64,000 bases of DNA from Weeksella massiliensis (GTDB taxonomy: Bacteria > Bacteroidota > Bacteroidia > Flavobacteriales > Weeksellaceae): NCBI GenBank assembly GCA_000751595.1, contig CCMH01000037.1:124001-188000 (forward strand), given 5' to 3'. Of the stretch, positions 26,646-35,611 are shown in pieces. Under the pieces are notes generated by a model, which did no database searches, was not told the origin of the DNA, and saw only the letters and a list, made by a program, of their open reading frames with translations. Each line of letters starts with the position of its first letter. Within the stretch, counting starts at the first letter, position 1. Position numbers and translations under genes: made by a program.

Positions 26646-26972
26646 AAACTCATCTTGAGCATCTTCTAATTTATCTTTAGCATCTTTTTTGGCGTGTTTT
26701 GCTTTCGCAATTAACTCGTCTTTTTGTTCTGCTAATTTATTTTTTACTTCTTCTAATTTAGCTTCTAATTCTTTTTTGCTTTTTTTCGCCTTATCAGAAA
26801 AATCATTGGCATATTTATCCAATTCTTTTTTAATTTTTTCTGCCTCTTTTTTTAGTTTTTTGCGTGATTCTTCACCAGACTCTGGTGCATACAATAAACC
26901 TACTACAGCTCCAATTGCTGTTCCGATTGCTAAACCTGCTAATAATTTTGTAGCGTTGCTCATTTTACTCAT
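26625..26972 (-). CDS. YtxH-domain envelope protein
   Basis: A 115-residue protein with the YtxH hallmark: one N-terminal hydrophobic Gly/Ala helix LLAGLAIGTAIGAVVGLLYAP followed by ESGEESRKKLKK, then a long Lys/Glu/Asp coiled coil reaching nearly to the end. It is probably anchored in the inner membrane and is often stress-linked in other bacteria. It is first of three minus-strand genes; start could be Met1 or Met4. Confidence 0.85.
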   Translation of the reverse strand: MSKMSNATKLLAGLAIGTAIGAVVGLLYAPESGEESRKKLKKEAEKIKKELDKYANDFSDKAKKSKKELEAKLEEVKNKLAEQKDELIAKAKHAKKDAKDKLEDAQDEFQKNVGV

Positions 26973-27071
26973 AATAAAGTTTTTTTTGAAATTAAACGTT
27001 TGTAATTTTACATCATGATATGGTTCAAAAACGATGCCATATCAATACCTTGTTGTTAAAAAATTATTAAA

Positions 27072-28271
27072 ATGAGAATTATTTCAGAAAAAGCACAGCA
27101 AATGCCTGCTTCACCGATTCGTAAGCTCGTTCCTTACGCAGATAAAGCCAAAAGTGATGGTAAAAAAGTATATCATTTGAACATTGGTCAACCCGACATT
27201 GATTCGCCAAAAGCTGCTTTAGAGGGTTTGAAAAATTTCAAGGAAACGATTATTTCTTATACGCATTCCGAAGGAACTTTGGCTTATCGCGAAGCCTTAA
27301 CCAATTATTTTGCTAATCGAAATATTCATTTACAACCCGAAAACTTTATTGCAACTTTAGGTGGTTCTGAAGCTTTATTGATGCTTTTTACAATTATTTG
27401 CAATCCGAATGATGAAATCATCATACCAGAACCTTTCTATGCGAACTATAACGGATTTACGTGTAATAATGATGTGAAGATTGTGCCGGTTGTTTCTACC
27501 ATCGATAATGGATTTGCCTTGCCTTCGATCGAAGAATTTGCAAATAAAATTACCGATAAAACTCGTGCAATTTTAATTTGTAATCCAGGAAATCCTACCG
27601 GATATGTGTACAGCAAAGAAGAATTGACTCAATTAAAAGATTTGGTGCTGAAACATGATTTGTATTTGATTGCTGATGAAGTGTATGCTGAATATTTGTA
27701 CACGGAAGAAGAGTTTACTTCGATATTATCTTTTGAGGATTTAAAAGAAAATGCGATTGTAATCGATTCAGAATCAAAACGTTTTAGTTTATGTGGTGCA
27801 AGAAGTGGTGCGTTGATTTCTAGAAATGAAACTTTTCTCAACGCGGCCATGAAATTTGCTCAAGCAAGATTAAGTCCGTGCGAAATTTCACAATACATTG
27901 CAACACAAGCCCATAAGAATCATGGAACTTATTTCGAGGATTGTCGAGAAGAATATGTAAAACGTCGAGACATCATGGTCAATGGCCTCAATGAAATCCC
28001 TGGTGTGGTTTGTCCAACCCCAAAAGGTGCTTTTTACTGTGTGGCTCAATTGCCGGTTGATAATGCCGAAAAATTTGCGATTTGGTTGTTAGAAGAGTTT
28101 CAAGACAATCAAGAAACCGTTATGGTAGCGCCTGCTGCAGGATTTTATAGCACACCAAATTCGGGCATGCAAGAAGTTCGTTTGGCTTATGTCTTGAATG
28201 AAAATGATCTGAAACGTTCGGTAGAATTAATGAAATTAGCACTCGAAAGTTATCCAGGAACCAAAAGATAA
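27072..28271 (+). CDS. Class I/II PLP-dependent aminotransferase (aspartate aminotransferase type)
   Basis: The 399-residue fold-type I aminotransferase shows HLNIGQPDIDSP at the N-terminus, LGGSEALLM for cofactor phosphate contact, CNPGNPTGYVYS (invariant Asn), the PLP-binding Asp in ADEVYAE, the Schiff-base Lys in SESKRFSLCGAR and a substrate Arg near the C-terminus (MQEVRLAY). It probably handles aspartate or other dicarboxylic or aromatic amino acids. murB starts three bases after the stop, so they form an operon. Confidence 0.9.
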   Translation: MRIISEKAQQMPASPIRKLVPYADKAKSDGKKVYHLNIGQPDIDSPKAALEGLKNFKETIISYTHSEGTLAYREALTNYFANRNIHLQPENFIATLGGSEALLMLFTIICNPNDEIIIPEPFYANYNGFTCNNDVKIVPVVSTIDNGFALPSIEEFANKITDKTRAILICNPGNPTGYVYSKEELTQLKDLVLKHDLYLIADEVYAEYLYTEEEFTSILSFEDLKENAIVIDSESKRFSLCGARSGALISRNETFLNAAMKFAQARLSPCEISQYIATQAHKNHGTYFEDCREEYVKRRDIMVNGLNEIPGVVCPTPKGAFYCVAQLPVDNAEKFAIWLLEEFQDNQETVMVAPAAGFYSTPNSGMQEVRLAYVLNENDLKRSVELMKLALESYPGTKR

Positions 28272-28274
28272 AAC

Positions 28275-29315
28275 ATGGAAATCAAAGAAAATTTCTCCCT
28301 AAAAAATTACAACACTTTTTGTTTATCGGCTAATGCACGTTATTTTGTCGAAGCGAATTCTTTAGAAGATTTACAATTTGCTTTGGATTTTGCCAAAGAA
28401 AAATCGTTGCAGTTGTTGTTTTTGGGCGGAGGAAGTAATGTTCTTTTTGTGGATGATTTTGATGGATTGGTAATAAAACTAAATCTGAAAGGAATTTCTA
28501 TTGTTCGTGAAACCGATGATTTGGTTTGGATAAAAGCAATGGCTGGTGAACATTGGCATCAATTTGTGCTTTCGACCATAGAACAAGGATTCGGAGGTTT
28601 AGAAAATTTATCGCTGATTCCGGGAAATGTTGGGACTGCGCCAATGCAAAATATCGGTGCTTACGGAGTCGAAATTAAAGATACTTTGGTCGAAGTTGAA
28701 GTGATGAAAATTGTTGATAAATCGCTGCATACTTTTAGTAATGAAGCTTGCCAATTTGGATACCGAGAATCGATTTTCAAGAATAAAGAAAAAGGAAATT
28801 TTGTTTTGATGAGCGCAACTTTTCAGTTGACCAAAAGAAATCATCAATTAAAAACTTCGTACGGAGCTATTCAACAAGAATTAACTTTAGAAGGAATTTC
28901 TACTCCAACGATAAAAGACATCAGTTCGGCGGTTATCAAAATAAGACAAAGTAAATTACCCGATCCTAATGAGATTCCGAACTCTGGAAGTTTCTTTAAA
29001 AATCCGTCGGTTTCAATCGAAAAGTATAAGGAATTACAAGCTTCTTTTCCGGAAATTGTTGCATATCCCAATGCAGATGGAAGCATGAAATTAGCCGCAG
29101 GTTGGTTGATAGAAAAAGCAGGTTGGAAAGGTAAACGTTTTGATGATGCAGGGGTACACGCCAAACAAGCGTTGGTTTTGGTGAATTATGGCCATGCAAC
29201 AGGAAAAGATATTTATACCCTTTCGGAAAAAATAATGAAGGATATCGAGGCAAAATATGGAGTTCGAATAGAACGAGAAGTCAATGTTATTGGCTTTGAT
29301 GAAAATGCTCGATAA
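28275..29315 (+). CDS. murB: UDP-N-acetylenolpyruvoylglucosamine reductase
   Basis: The 346-residue flavoprotein shows the FAD-binding pattern LGGGSNVLF and GGLENLSLIPGNVGTAPMQNIGAYG. Further on are YRESIFK, the catalytic-serine region NSGSFFKNP and the end EREVNVIG. It carries out the NADPH-dependent second step of UDP-MurNAc synthesis. The length and the YRESIFK loop fit the E. coli-like (type I) group. Its last 29 bases overlap the convergent BtuF-like gene. Confidence 0.95.
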   Translation: MEIKENFSLKNYNTFCLSANARYFVEANSLEDLQFALDFAKEKSLQLLFLGGGSNVLFVDDFDGLVIKLNLKGISIVRETDDLVWIKAMAGEHWHQFVLSTIEQGFGGLENLSLIPGNVGTAPMQNIGAYGVEIKDTLVEVEVMKIVDKSLHTFSNEACQFGYRESIFKNKEKGNFVLMSATFQLTKRNHQLKTSYGAIQQELTLEGISTPTIKDISSAVIKIRQSKLPDPNEIPNSGSFFKNPSVSIEKYKELQASFPEIVAYPNADGSMKLAAGWLIEKAGWKGKRFDDAGVHAKQALVLVNYGHATGKDIYTLSEKIMKDIEAKYGVRIEREVNVIGFDENAR

Positions 29316-30087
29316 TCCGAAAAATTTCTTTTGCTCCATCAGTTAGAGCAGCAGGTCCGGGCTGTAGAATCAGCTCGGATTTTATTTCGTATAAATGTTC
29401 GTTTTTCACAGCACTTATCTGATCAAAACCATTTCTTTTTTTCACTTCTTCGGGCTTAAACATTTTTCCGCACCACGATCCGATAAGAATATCTGGATTT
29501 TTTTCAACCACTTCTTCATGAAGTAAAATTCGATTTTTGGCCAATTTTTCCATTTTCTTTTCCGGAAAAGAGATTTCTCCTCCCAAAAGTTCTATCAGCT
29601 CTTGTACCCACGTGCTGGCAGCCATAATAGGATCATACCATTCTTCGAAAAATACGGTTGGTTTTTTATGGTATTGATTCGCTCGATTATGCAAATCTTC
29701 TAATTGTTTTTGATACGTATCGATAAGTTTTTGTCCGGTTGCGTGTTCTCCTATCAAACCAAAAAACTGTTGAATGTATCCAAAAATTCCCTCTAAAGTA
29801 TGATGGTTGAAGATATGAACCGGATAGCCTTTTTCGATTAAAGCTTTGGCAATCGGAGCTTGTAAATCAGAATACCCCACAATGAGATCAGGTTGTAATT
29901 GATCAATCTCATCATATTTTGCATCAAGAAATGTGCAGACTTTGGGTTTCTCTTTTCGCGCTTGTGGCGGTCGATACGTAAAACCGCTAATCCCTACTAA
30001 ACGATCTTGTAAGCCGGCTGCATACAAAAGTTCTGTTCCTTCTTCTGTGAGACAAATGATTCGTTGTGGTTTTTGGATAAAAAGCAT
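29287..30087 (-). CDS. BtuF-like helical-backbone metal-receptor protein without signal peptide
   Basis: The 266-residue protein has the periplasmic-binding-protein class III fold of BtuF/FhuD: PQRIICLTEEGTELLYAAGL, then QPDLIVGYSDLQAP, a long linking helix and a second lobe with FEEWYDPIMAASTWVQELIELLGG. It lacks any signal peptide or lipobox, unlike ordinary cobalamin or siderophore receptors, and no BtuC/BtuD genes are nearby. It could be cytoplasmic or have lost export; alternative upstream starts give no better N-terminus. It overlaps murB by 29 bases at the 3' end. Confidence 0.8.
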   Translation of the reverse strand: MLFIQKPQRIICLTEEGTELLYAAGLQDRLVGISGFTYRPPQARKEKPKVCTFLDAKYDEIDQLQPDLIVGYSDLQAPIAKALIEKGYPVHIFNHHTLEGIFGYIQQFFGLIGEHATGQKLIDTYQKQLEDLHNRANQYHKKPTVFFEEWYDPIMAASTWVQELIELLGGEISFPEKKMEKLAKNRILLHEEVVEKNPDILIGSWCGKMFKPEEVKKRNGFDQISAVKNEHLYEIKSELILQPGPAALTDGAKEIFRIIEHFHQSQ

Positions 30088-30201
30088 CTTGTTTTTAGTT
30101 GTTTCTTACGAAGATAAACAAAAGCGCTAAACTTTATGATTCTTGTTAGCAAGAAAGCAAATAGAATTTGGTATTTTCGCAACGATAATGCGTAAATAAG
30201 T

Positions 30202-31242
30202 ATGAATTGGCGTAAACTTCTATTTCCTTTTTCTGGTTTATATTGGTTAGGAAGCAGTCTTCGGAATGTTTTTTACAATGTTGGTTTTCTGAAACAAACT
30301 CAGTTCGATTTACCCATTATTAATGTGGGGAATCTCAGCGTGGGTGGAACAGGAAAATCGCCTCATGTCATGTATTTGATCGATTTACTAAAAAACAATT
30401 ACAAAGTTTGTACCCTTAGTAGAGGCTATGGACGAAAATCGAGAGGTTTCAAGTTTGCCAATTACGAATCGAAAGTGTATGATATTGGTGATGAACCGAT
30501 GCAGTTTTTTCGTCGATTCAAAAATAAAATTATTGTTACAGTTTGTGAAGATCGAGTGGCTGGAGTACAAAAAATAATCCGTGATTTTTATCCAGATTTG
30601 GTGCTCTTAGATGATGCGTATCAGCACAGAAGTATCAAACCAGGTTTCAATATATTGTTAACGGATTATCAACATCCTTATAGTAAAGATTACCTTTTAC
30701 CAGCCGGAAATTTACGAGAAAGTAGAGCAGGAGCTCAACGCGCTGATGTGATTATCGTAACCAAATGTCCAGAAAATCTTACCGAGAAAAACGTACAACA
30801 ATTACGGGTAAGTCTGAAAGTGAAACCGAAACAAGAGTTGTTTTTTTCGAGGATAGAATATGCAACAAAGGTTATTGGTTCTCATGGTGAAATTCCGATG
30901 AGCAATTGGTTGAATTATAATGCTGTTGTGGTTACGGGGATTGCGAATGCGCAAAATTTCATTGCTTTTTGTGAGAAAAATTTTAGAGCCGTTTTGCATT
31001 TAGAATTTCCCGATCATCATAACTTTAGTAATTCTGAAATAGAATATATCCGTAAAAGATATCAAAATACAGAAGGTGAACGAATTTTGCTCACCACCGA
31101 AAAAGATTATATGCGCTTGATGGAGGAAGAGTCGTTGAAGAACGATTTGTATTATCTGCCAATAAGTGTAACTTTAAACGATGAAGAGAAATTTAATGAA
31201 TTAATTTTAAACTATGTTAGAGAGAATCAAAAACGCAGTTGA
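30202..31242 (+). CDS. lpxK: Tetraacyldisaccharide 4'-kinase
   Basis: The 346-residue protein has an N-terminal hydrophobic segment (FPFSGLYWLGSSLRN) for membrane association, a P-loop in VGNLSVGGTGKSP (about 41-53), LSRGYGRKSRGF, then DEPMQFFRRF and LLDDAYQHRSI. These are the LpxK hallmarks. It phosphorylates the lipid A precursor at 4', showing that the organism makes lipid A. The final 29 bases overlap the nucleoside phosphorylase gene in another frame. Confidence 0.95.
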   Translation: MNWRKLLFPFSGLYWLGSSLRNVFYNVGFLKQTQFDLPIINVGNLSVGGTGKSPHVMYLIDLLKNNYKVCTLSRGYGRKSRGFKFANYESKVYDIGDEPMQFFRRFKNKIIVTVCEDRVAGVQKIIRDFYPDLVLLDDAYQHRSIKPGFNILLTDYQHPYSKDYLLPAGNLRESRAGAQRADVIIVTKCPENLTEKNVQQLRVSLKVKPKQELFFSRIEYATKVIGSHGEIPMSNWLNYNAVVVTGIANAQNFIAFCEKNFRAVLHLEFPDHHNFSNSEIEYIRKRYQNTEGERILLTTEKDYMRLMEEESLKNDLYYLPISVTLNDEEKFNELILNYVRENQKRS

Positions 31243-32026
31243 GTATATAAAAAAGCAACTACCAGAACAACCCGAATTTGTGGTGGTTTTGGGATCGGGT
31301 TTAGGAAAATTAGAAGATGAAATTCAAGATCCGATTGTTATTCCTTATCAAGAAATTCCGAATTTTCCGCAAGTAACCGTAGAAGGTCACAAAGGACATT
31401 TAGTATACGGGAGAATAGCAGGGAAAAAAGTATTGATGATGGCCGGTCGTTTTCATTATTACGAAGGTTACTCGATGGAAGAAGTTACTTTCCCGATGCG
31501 AGTTTTCAAAGGTTTAGGAATTGATAAAGTTATTTTGTCGAATGCTTCGGGAGGAGTGAATCCAAGTTTCCAAGTAGGGGATGTAATGATCCTAAAAGAT
31601 CATATCAATATGATGCCAGAACATCCTTTGCGCGGAAAAAATATCGATGAGTTAGGACCTCGTTTCGTGGATATGTCTAAACCCTACGATTTAGATTTTA
31701 TTTCGATTGCCGAAGAAGTAGCAAAAGAGAAAAACTTAACTATACAACAAGGGGTTTATGTAGGATTACAAGGACCAACATTCGAAACACCAGCTGAGTA
31801 CGGAATGGTGCGTTATATTGGTGGAGATGCTGTTGGGATGAGTACTGTGCCAGAAGTTATCGTGGCCAAACATATGAATATGCGTGTGTTTTGTGTTTCG
31901 GTGATTACCGATTTAGGAGGACCAGAAATCGCCTTCCCTGTGTCGCACGAAGAAGTATTGAATGCCGCTAATACCGCTATGCCAAACGTGATTCAGTTAG
32001 TGAAAGGTGTTTTGGCAAAAGGCTAA
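31214..32026 (+). CDS. Purine nucleoside phosphorylase
   Basis: The 270-residue enzyme of the trimeric (PunA) class shows VVVLGSGLGKLEDEI, VEGHKGHLVYG, MAGRFHYYEGYSMEEVTFPMR in pieces, SNASGGVNPSF, the base-binding region GPTFETPAEYGM and MSTVPEVIVAKH. It cleaves purine nucleosides with phosphate for salvage. It overlaps lpxK by 29 bases, so expression is probably coupled, an unusual functional pairing. Confidence 0.93.
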   Translation: MLERIKNAVEYIKKQLPEQPEFVVVLGSGLGKLEDEIQDPIVIPYQEIPNFPQVTVEGHKGHLVYGRIAGKKVLMMAGRFHYYEGYSMEEVTFPMRVFKGLGIDKVILSNASGGVNPSFQVGDVMILKDHINMMPEHPLRGKNIDELGPRFVDMSKPYDLDFISIAEEVAKEKNLTIQQGVYVGLQGPTFETPAEYGMVRYIGGDAVGMSTVPEVIVAKHMNMRVFCVSVITDLGGPEIAFPVSHEEVLNAANTAMPNVIQLVKGVLAKG

Positions 32027-32068
32027 TTTCTTATAAAAAGTAAAGGAATTTTATCCTTTATAGAAAAT

Positions 32069-32100
32069 AAAAAAGCAATCCATTTTGGATTGCTTTTTTT
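32069..32100 (+). terminator. Intrinsic terminator after the nucleoside phosphorylase
   Basis: AAAAAAGCAATCCA pairs with TGGATTGCTTTTTT around a tiny TTT loop, and a T run follows. Confidence 0.85.
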
Positions 32101-32109
32101 ATGTGTATG

Positions 32110-32140
32110 TTTTGGTAGGATGAAAAACATCCTACCAAAA
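32110..32140. repeat. Perfect inverted repeat of the GGTAGGATG word
   Basis: Arms TTTTGGTAGGATG (32110-32122) and CATCCTACCAAAA (32128-32140) are a perfect 13-bp palindrome with loop AAAAA. It lies between the convergent nucleoside phosphorylase and FMN glutamate-synthase-like genes, where no other minus-strand terminator is seen. Its arms are two copies of the dispersed word. Confidence 0.85.
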
Positions 32141-32144
32141 TTTA

Positions 32145-33722
32145 TTATCCTCCAAGATTCGAGTTCTGAACCATTTTCATGATTTCGTCACGAGTTTTTC
32201 CTACATAAGAACCTTCTTCTACAATCGGATACAATTGATCGTACGTTCTTACTTTGGTTTTATCAATACGTAAATTGACAAATGTTCTATCAAAATCACG
32301 ATGAGATTTTACTCCCGTAGCAGAAATCAACTCAGATAAGTTGTGCATCGTTTTCTTATGGAAATTGTACATACGTGTCGCTTTGTCTTCGACATCGAGT
32401 CCTTTCATCAACTCACGATCTTGCGTAGCAACTCCTACCGGACAAGTGTTCGTGTTACATTGTAAAGCCTGAATACATCCTACCGCCATCATCATCGCAC
32501 GTGCAGAATAACATAAATCTGCTCCAATTGCCATGACACGCGCCATATGGAAAGAAGAAATAATTTTTCCGGCAGCGATAACTTTAATATCTTTTTTCAA
32601 GTCGTAACCACGTAGCGTATCAATTGCGAAAGCTAAACCATCTAAAAGAGGTGTACCCAACGAGTTAGAAAATTCTACAGGCGCAGCTCCAGTTCCACCT
32701 TCACCACCATCAATAACAATATAATCTGGTTTGATTCCGGTAGAAATCATGGCTTCACAAATTTCAAGGAATTCGCGTTTAACTCCGATACATAATTTAA
32801 ATCCGACTGGTTTACCTCCCGATAAATCTCGTAACTCTTTTACGAAATGCATCATCCCTTCGGCATCGCTAAAAGCTGAATGTGATGGAGGTGAATCTAC
32901 CGTAGTATATGGTTCTACAGCACGAATTGCAGCAATCTCTGGTGTATTTTTATTTGCAGGAAGGATTCCTCCGTGTCCTGGTTTTGCACCTTGAGAAAGT
33001 TTTAGTTCGATCATCTTTACATTCGGTAAAGTTGCTCTTTCTACATATTTATCAGGATCGAAACCACCATCGGCAGCACGACATCCGAAATAACCTGTAC
33101 CAATTTGCCAAATCAAATCTCCACCTGGATTTAGGTGATAAGGTGAAATTCCTCCTTCTCCGGTGTTGTGTGCAAAGTTTCCTAATTTAGCTCCTTTGTT
33201 CATCGCCAATACAGCATTTTCACTCAACGATCCAAAACTCATTGCCGAAATATTGAGCAACGAAGAAAGGTAAGGTTGTTTACAATCTGGTCCACCAATT
33301 TTCACGCGCGGATCATCTGCATGTTTTATTTTTCCGGCATACATAGAATGGTTGAGCCACTCGTAACCTGGCGCATAAACATCTTCTTGCGTCCCAAAAG
33401 GAACAGTGTCGATAACATTTTTTGCACGACGGTAAACCATGCTTCGCATCAAGCGGTTGATTGGTTTTCCTTCGGTGTCGGTTTCGACAAAATATTGCAT
33501 AATTTCGGGTCGGATACTTTCTAATAAATATCGACCATGACCTATGATCGGAAAATTCCTTCTAATGGCATGTTTCTTCTGTGTGATGTCTACAAGCCCC
33601 AACAAAATGAGCGGAAGAAAGAAAATTAAAAACCAAAGAACTCCTTTCCAATAAAAAGAAATAACTCCAATGGCGACTAAGACTGCAATGGAAGCTATGA
33701 TGAATAGCTGTCTGACTTTCAT
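32145..33722 (-). CDS. FMN-binding glutamate-synthase-family protein, membrane anchored
   Basis: The 525-residue protein has two hydrophobic helices at the N-terminus (about 6-25 and 27-46), then a (beta/alpha)8 glutamate-synthase central domain with FMN-site stretches (MSFGSLSENAVLAMNKGA, DGGEGGTGAAP) and the 3Fe-4S-type cysteines CIQALQCNTNTCPVG. There is no amidotransferase domain, so it is not a full GOGAT. In flavobacteria such proteins are of uncertain function. It is transcribed alone from a -7 box at 33760-33767. Confidence 0.88.
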   Translation of the reverse strand: MKVRQLFIIASIAVLVAIGVISFYWKGVLWFLIFFLPLILLGLVDITQKKHAIRRNFPIIGHGRYLLESIRPEIMQYFVETDTEGKPINRLMRSMVYRRAKNVIDTVPFGTQEDVYAPGYEWLNHSMYAGKIKHADDPRVKIGGPDCKQPYLSSLLNISAMSFGSLSENAVLAMNKGAKLGNFAHNTGEGGISPYHLNPGGDLIWQIGTGYFGCRAADGGFDPDKYVERATLPNVKMIELKLSQGAKPGHGGILPANKNTPEIAAIRAVEPYTTVDSPPSHSAFSDAEGMMHFVKELRDLSGGKPVGFKLCIGVKREFLEICEAMISTGIKPDYIVIDGGEGGTGAAPVEFSNSLGTPLLDGLAFAIDTLRGYDLKKDIKVIAAGKIISSFHMARVMAIGADLCYSARAMMMAVGCIQALQCNTNTCPVGVATQDRELMKGLDVEDKATRMYNFHKKTMHNLSELISATGVKSHRDFDRTFVNLRIDKTKVRTYDQLYPIVEEGSYVGKTRDEIMKMVQNSNLGG

Positions 33723-33961
33723 AAAATCAAAATTTTTTTAAGCATTATTTTAAGCGATTCAAATATATTCAAAAAAAGCAGAGTAAAATTATTTATTTGA
33801 AGATATTGATGATTATTTTTTACCTATTTGCAAGCATACTACTTGTTCTTTTTTTTAATTATACTAAAACTCAACAAGTTTTGATGTAAAATTTATATAA
33901 AATTAAAAAAACAGCTATTAATATTTGATTTTTTCAAATGATTTAACATAAAAAATGAATT
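33723..33961. other. Intergenic region, 239 bases, promoter only
   Basis: Apart from the -7 box at 33760-33767 the stretch is A/T-rich with no reading frame. A small weak hairpin (ATTTGA / TCAAAT near 33924-33940) may end transcription of the peptide-binding gene, but it lacks a GC core. Confidence 0.4.
33760..33767 (-). promoter_or_regulatory. Bacteroidota -7 box for the FMN glutamate-synthase-like gene
   Basis: TATATTTG on the minus strand, 38 bases before the ATG at 33722. No clear -33 TTTG. Confidence 0.45.
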
Positions 33962-35572
33962 TTACTTTTCTTTATAAACACGTGTCAAATCCAATAATTT
34001 TATCGGACTCATGCGTAAATTTTTTACCTTTTTATTGGTAAAAAGGGCTGTTTGATCATAAAACAACGGAACAATAGGAGCTTGCTGCATCATTATATGG
34101 TCTAATTGCTCGTAAATTTCTGCTCTTTTATCGGCATTGTTTTCTAAAAATGATTGACGATAAAGTTGATCAAATTCAGTTGAACGAAAGTGCGAATAAT
34201 TCGGACCTTCGGGAGCAAAGTTCTGGCTATAAAATAAGGATAGGAAATTTTCTGCATCTGGATAATCGGCTCCCCAATTGGCACGGAAAAAGGCAAATTT
34301 ACCGGTCGATTTTCCTTCTCGCATCGTGGGACCAGGAACGACATTTACTTTTATTTTTAGTCCGATTTTGGCCATTTCTGCTGCAAAATAATCGCACACA
34401 TCTACATATTCTTGCACAGTTGTCAATTCTATCGCTGCAGCATTCGGGTGTTCTTTTCGGTAAGAATCAATCAGGTTTTTCGCTTTTTTAGGATCATAAT
34501 GATAACCATTTTTCGCGCTATAACCTGGTAATCCTTTCGGGATAAAACCGCCATCGGCCGCAAATCCTTGTCCTTTCATCAGATAGCGAATAATTTTTTG
34601 TTTATCAATACCATAATTCATTGCTTGTCGCAAACGCTGATCTATTTCTTTTCCATCATCCAAATAAAAACTAAAATATACTGTACTTAGGTAAGGTTCT
34701 TTGAAGAGTTGGATTTGATGATTATATTTTGGATTTAATTCGCCATTCGCACTCAAAATTTCGTCTTTATAAGAAGGATCTAAATCGGCCATCATATCCA
34801 AATTTCCTTTAATCAATTCTAAAAATTCTGAATTCTTTTCGGGTAAAAACGTAATGTTTACAGCTTCAAGATATGGTAAACGTTGATTTTTTTCATCAAA
34901 CTCGAAATAAGTCGGATTTTTTCTCAAAACCATTTTCACATTATCCACCCAAATCTTAAACTGAAATGGTCCAGTACCAATTGGGTTTTGCGCAAAACTT
35001 TTCCCACCATCAGCAAATAATTCCTTAGGTACAACCGAAGCATATTTCATGCTTATCAGCCCTAAAAAAGGGGGAAAGGCTTCTTTTAATTGGATTTGAA
35101 AAACTGAGTCATTCAAGGCTTTATAAGTATCAATATTATTCATAATCCAGCCACCCGAGCCGTTGTTTTTAGGGTCTTTTAGGCGATCGAAACTAAAAGT
35201 GAAATCGCTTGCAAGAACGGTACGCGTAGAATCTTTACCGAATGCAGGATGATGATGAAAAATAACATCATTTCGAAGTAAAAATGTATATGTTTTACCA
35301 TCTTCGGAAATCGTCCAACTTTTGGCAATATCCGGCTGAATACTCAAATCATAATCAATTTTCACCAAGCTGTTATATAATAAATTACAAGCCCAATTAT
35401 TGGCTTGAGTTCTTGCTTGTATCGGGTCGAGCGAAGAGATATTATCGTATCGATTGAGCCTGAAAATCTTCGAATCATCAACTTTGTTTTCAGACGTACA
35501 ACTACTGAGCAATGCTAAAAAGATGATTGCCAGGCAGTATTTGTATCTTTGCCAAATTGTTTTTGTTATCAA
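33962..35572 (-). CDS. Peptide-type ABC transporter substrate-binding lipoprotein (SBP family 5)
   Basis: The 536-residue protein has a signal peptide with lipobox Cys near residue 25 (LLSSC) and the family 5 layout of OppA/DppA: DPIQARTQANNWACNLLYNSLVK…, PDIAKSWTISEDGKTYTFLLR, then a second lobe and QAMNYGIDKQKII. It should capture oligopeptides in the periplasm or at the outer surface of the inner membrane. No permease or ATPase genes are adjacent, so its transporter is encoded elsewhere. Confidence 0.9.
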   Translation of the reverse strand: MITKTIWQRYKYCLAIIFLALLSSCTSENKVDDSKIFRLNRYDNISSLDPIQARTQANNWACNLLYNSLVKIDYDLSIQPDIAKSWTISEDGKTYTFLLRNDVIFHHHPAFGKDSTRTVLASDFTFSFDRLKDPKNNGSGGWIMNNIDTYKALNDSVFQIQLKEAFPPFLGLISMKYASVVPKELFADGGKSFAQNPIGTGPFQFKIWVDNVKMVLRKNPTYFEFDEKNQRLPYLEAVNITFLPEKNSEFLELIKGNLDMMADLDPSYKDEILSANGELNPKYNHQIQLFKEPYLSTVYFSFYLDDGKEIDQRLRQAMNYGIDKQKIIRYLMKGQGFAADGGFIPKGLPGYSAKNGYHYDPKKAKNLIDSYRKEHPNAAAIELTTVQEYVDVCDYFAAEMAKIGLKIKVNVVPGPTMREGKSTGKFAFFRANWGADYPDAENFLSLFYSQNFAPEGPNYSHFRSTEFDQLYRQSFLENNADKRAEIYEQLDHIMMQQAPIVPLFYDQTALFTNKKVKNLRMSPIKLLDLTRVYKEK

Positions 35573-35599
35573 ATTAATTAAAATTTGGGGCTAATTTAC

Positions 35600-35607
35600 T
35601 AAATTTG
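35600..35607 (+). promoter_or_regulatory. Bacteroidota -7 box for mtaB
   Basis: TAAATTTG, exact TAnnTTTG, only five bases before the ATG at 35612. Transcription would start at or near the start codon, so a leaderless or near-leaderless message is possible. Confidence 0.4.
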
Positions 35608-35611
35608 CAGC

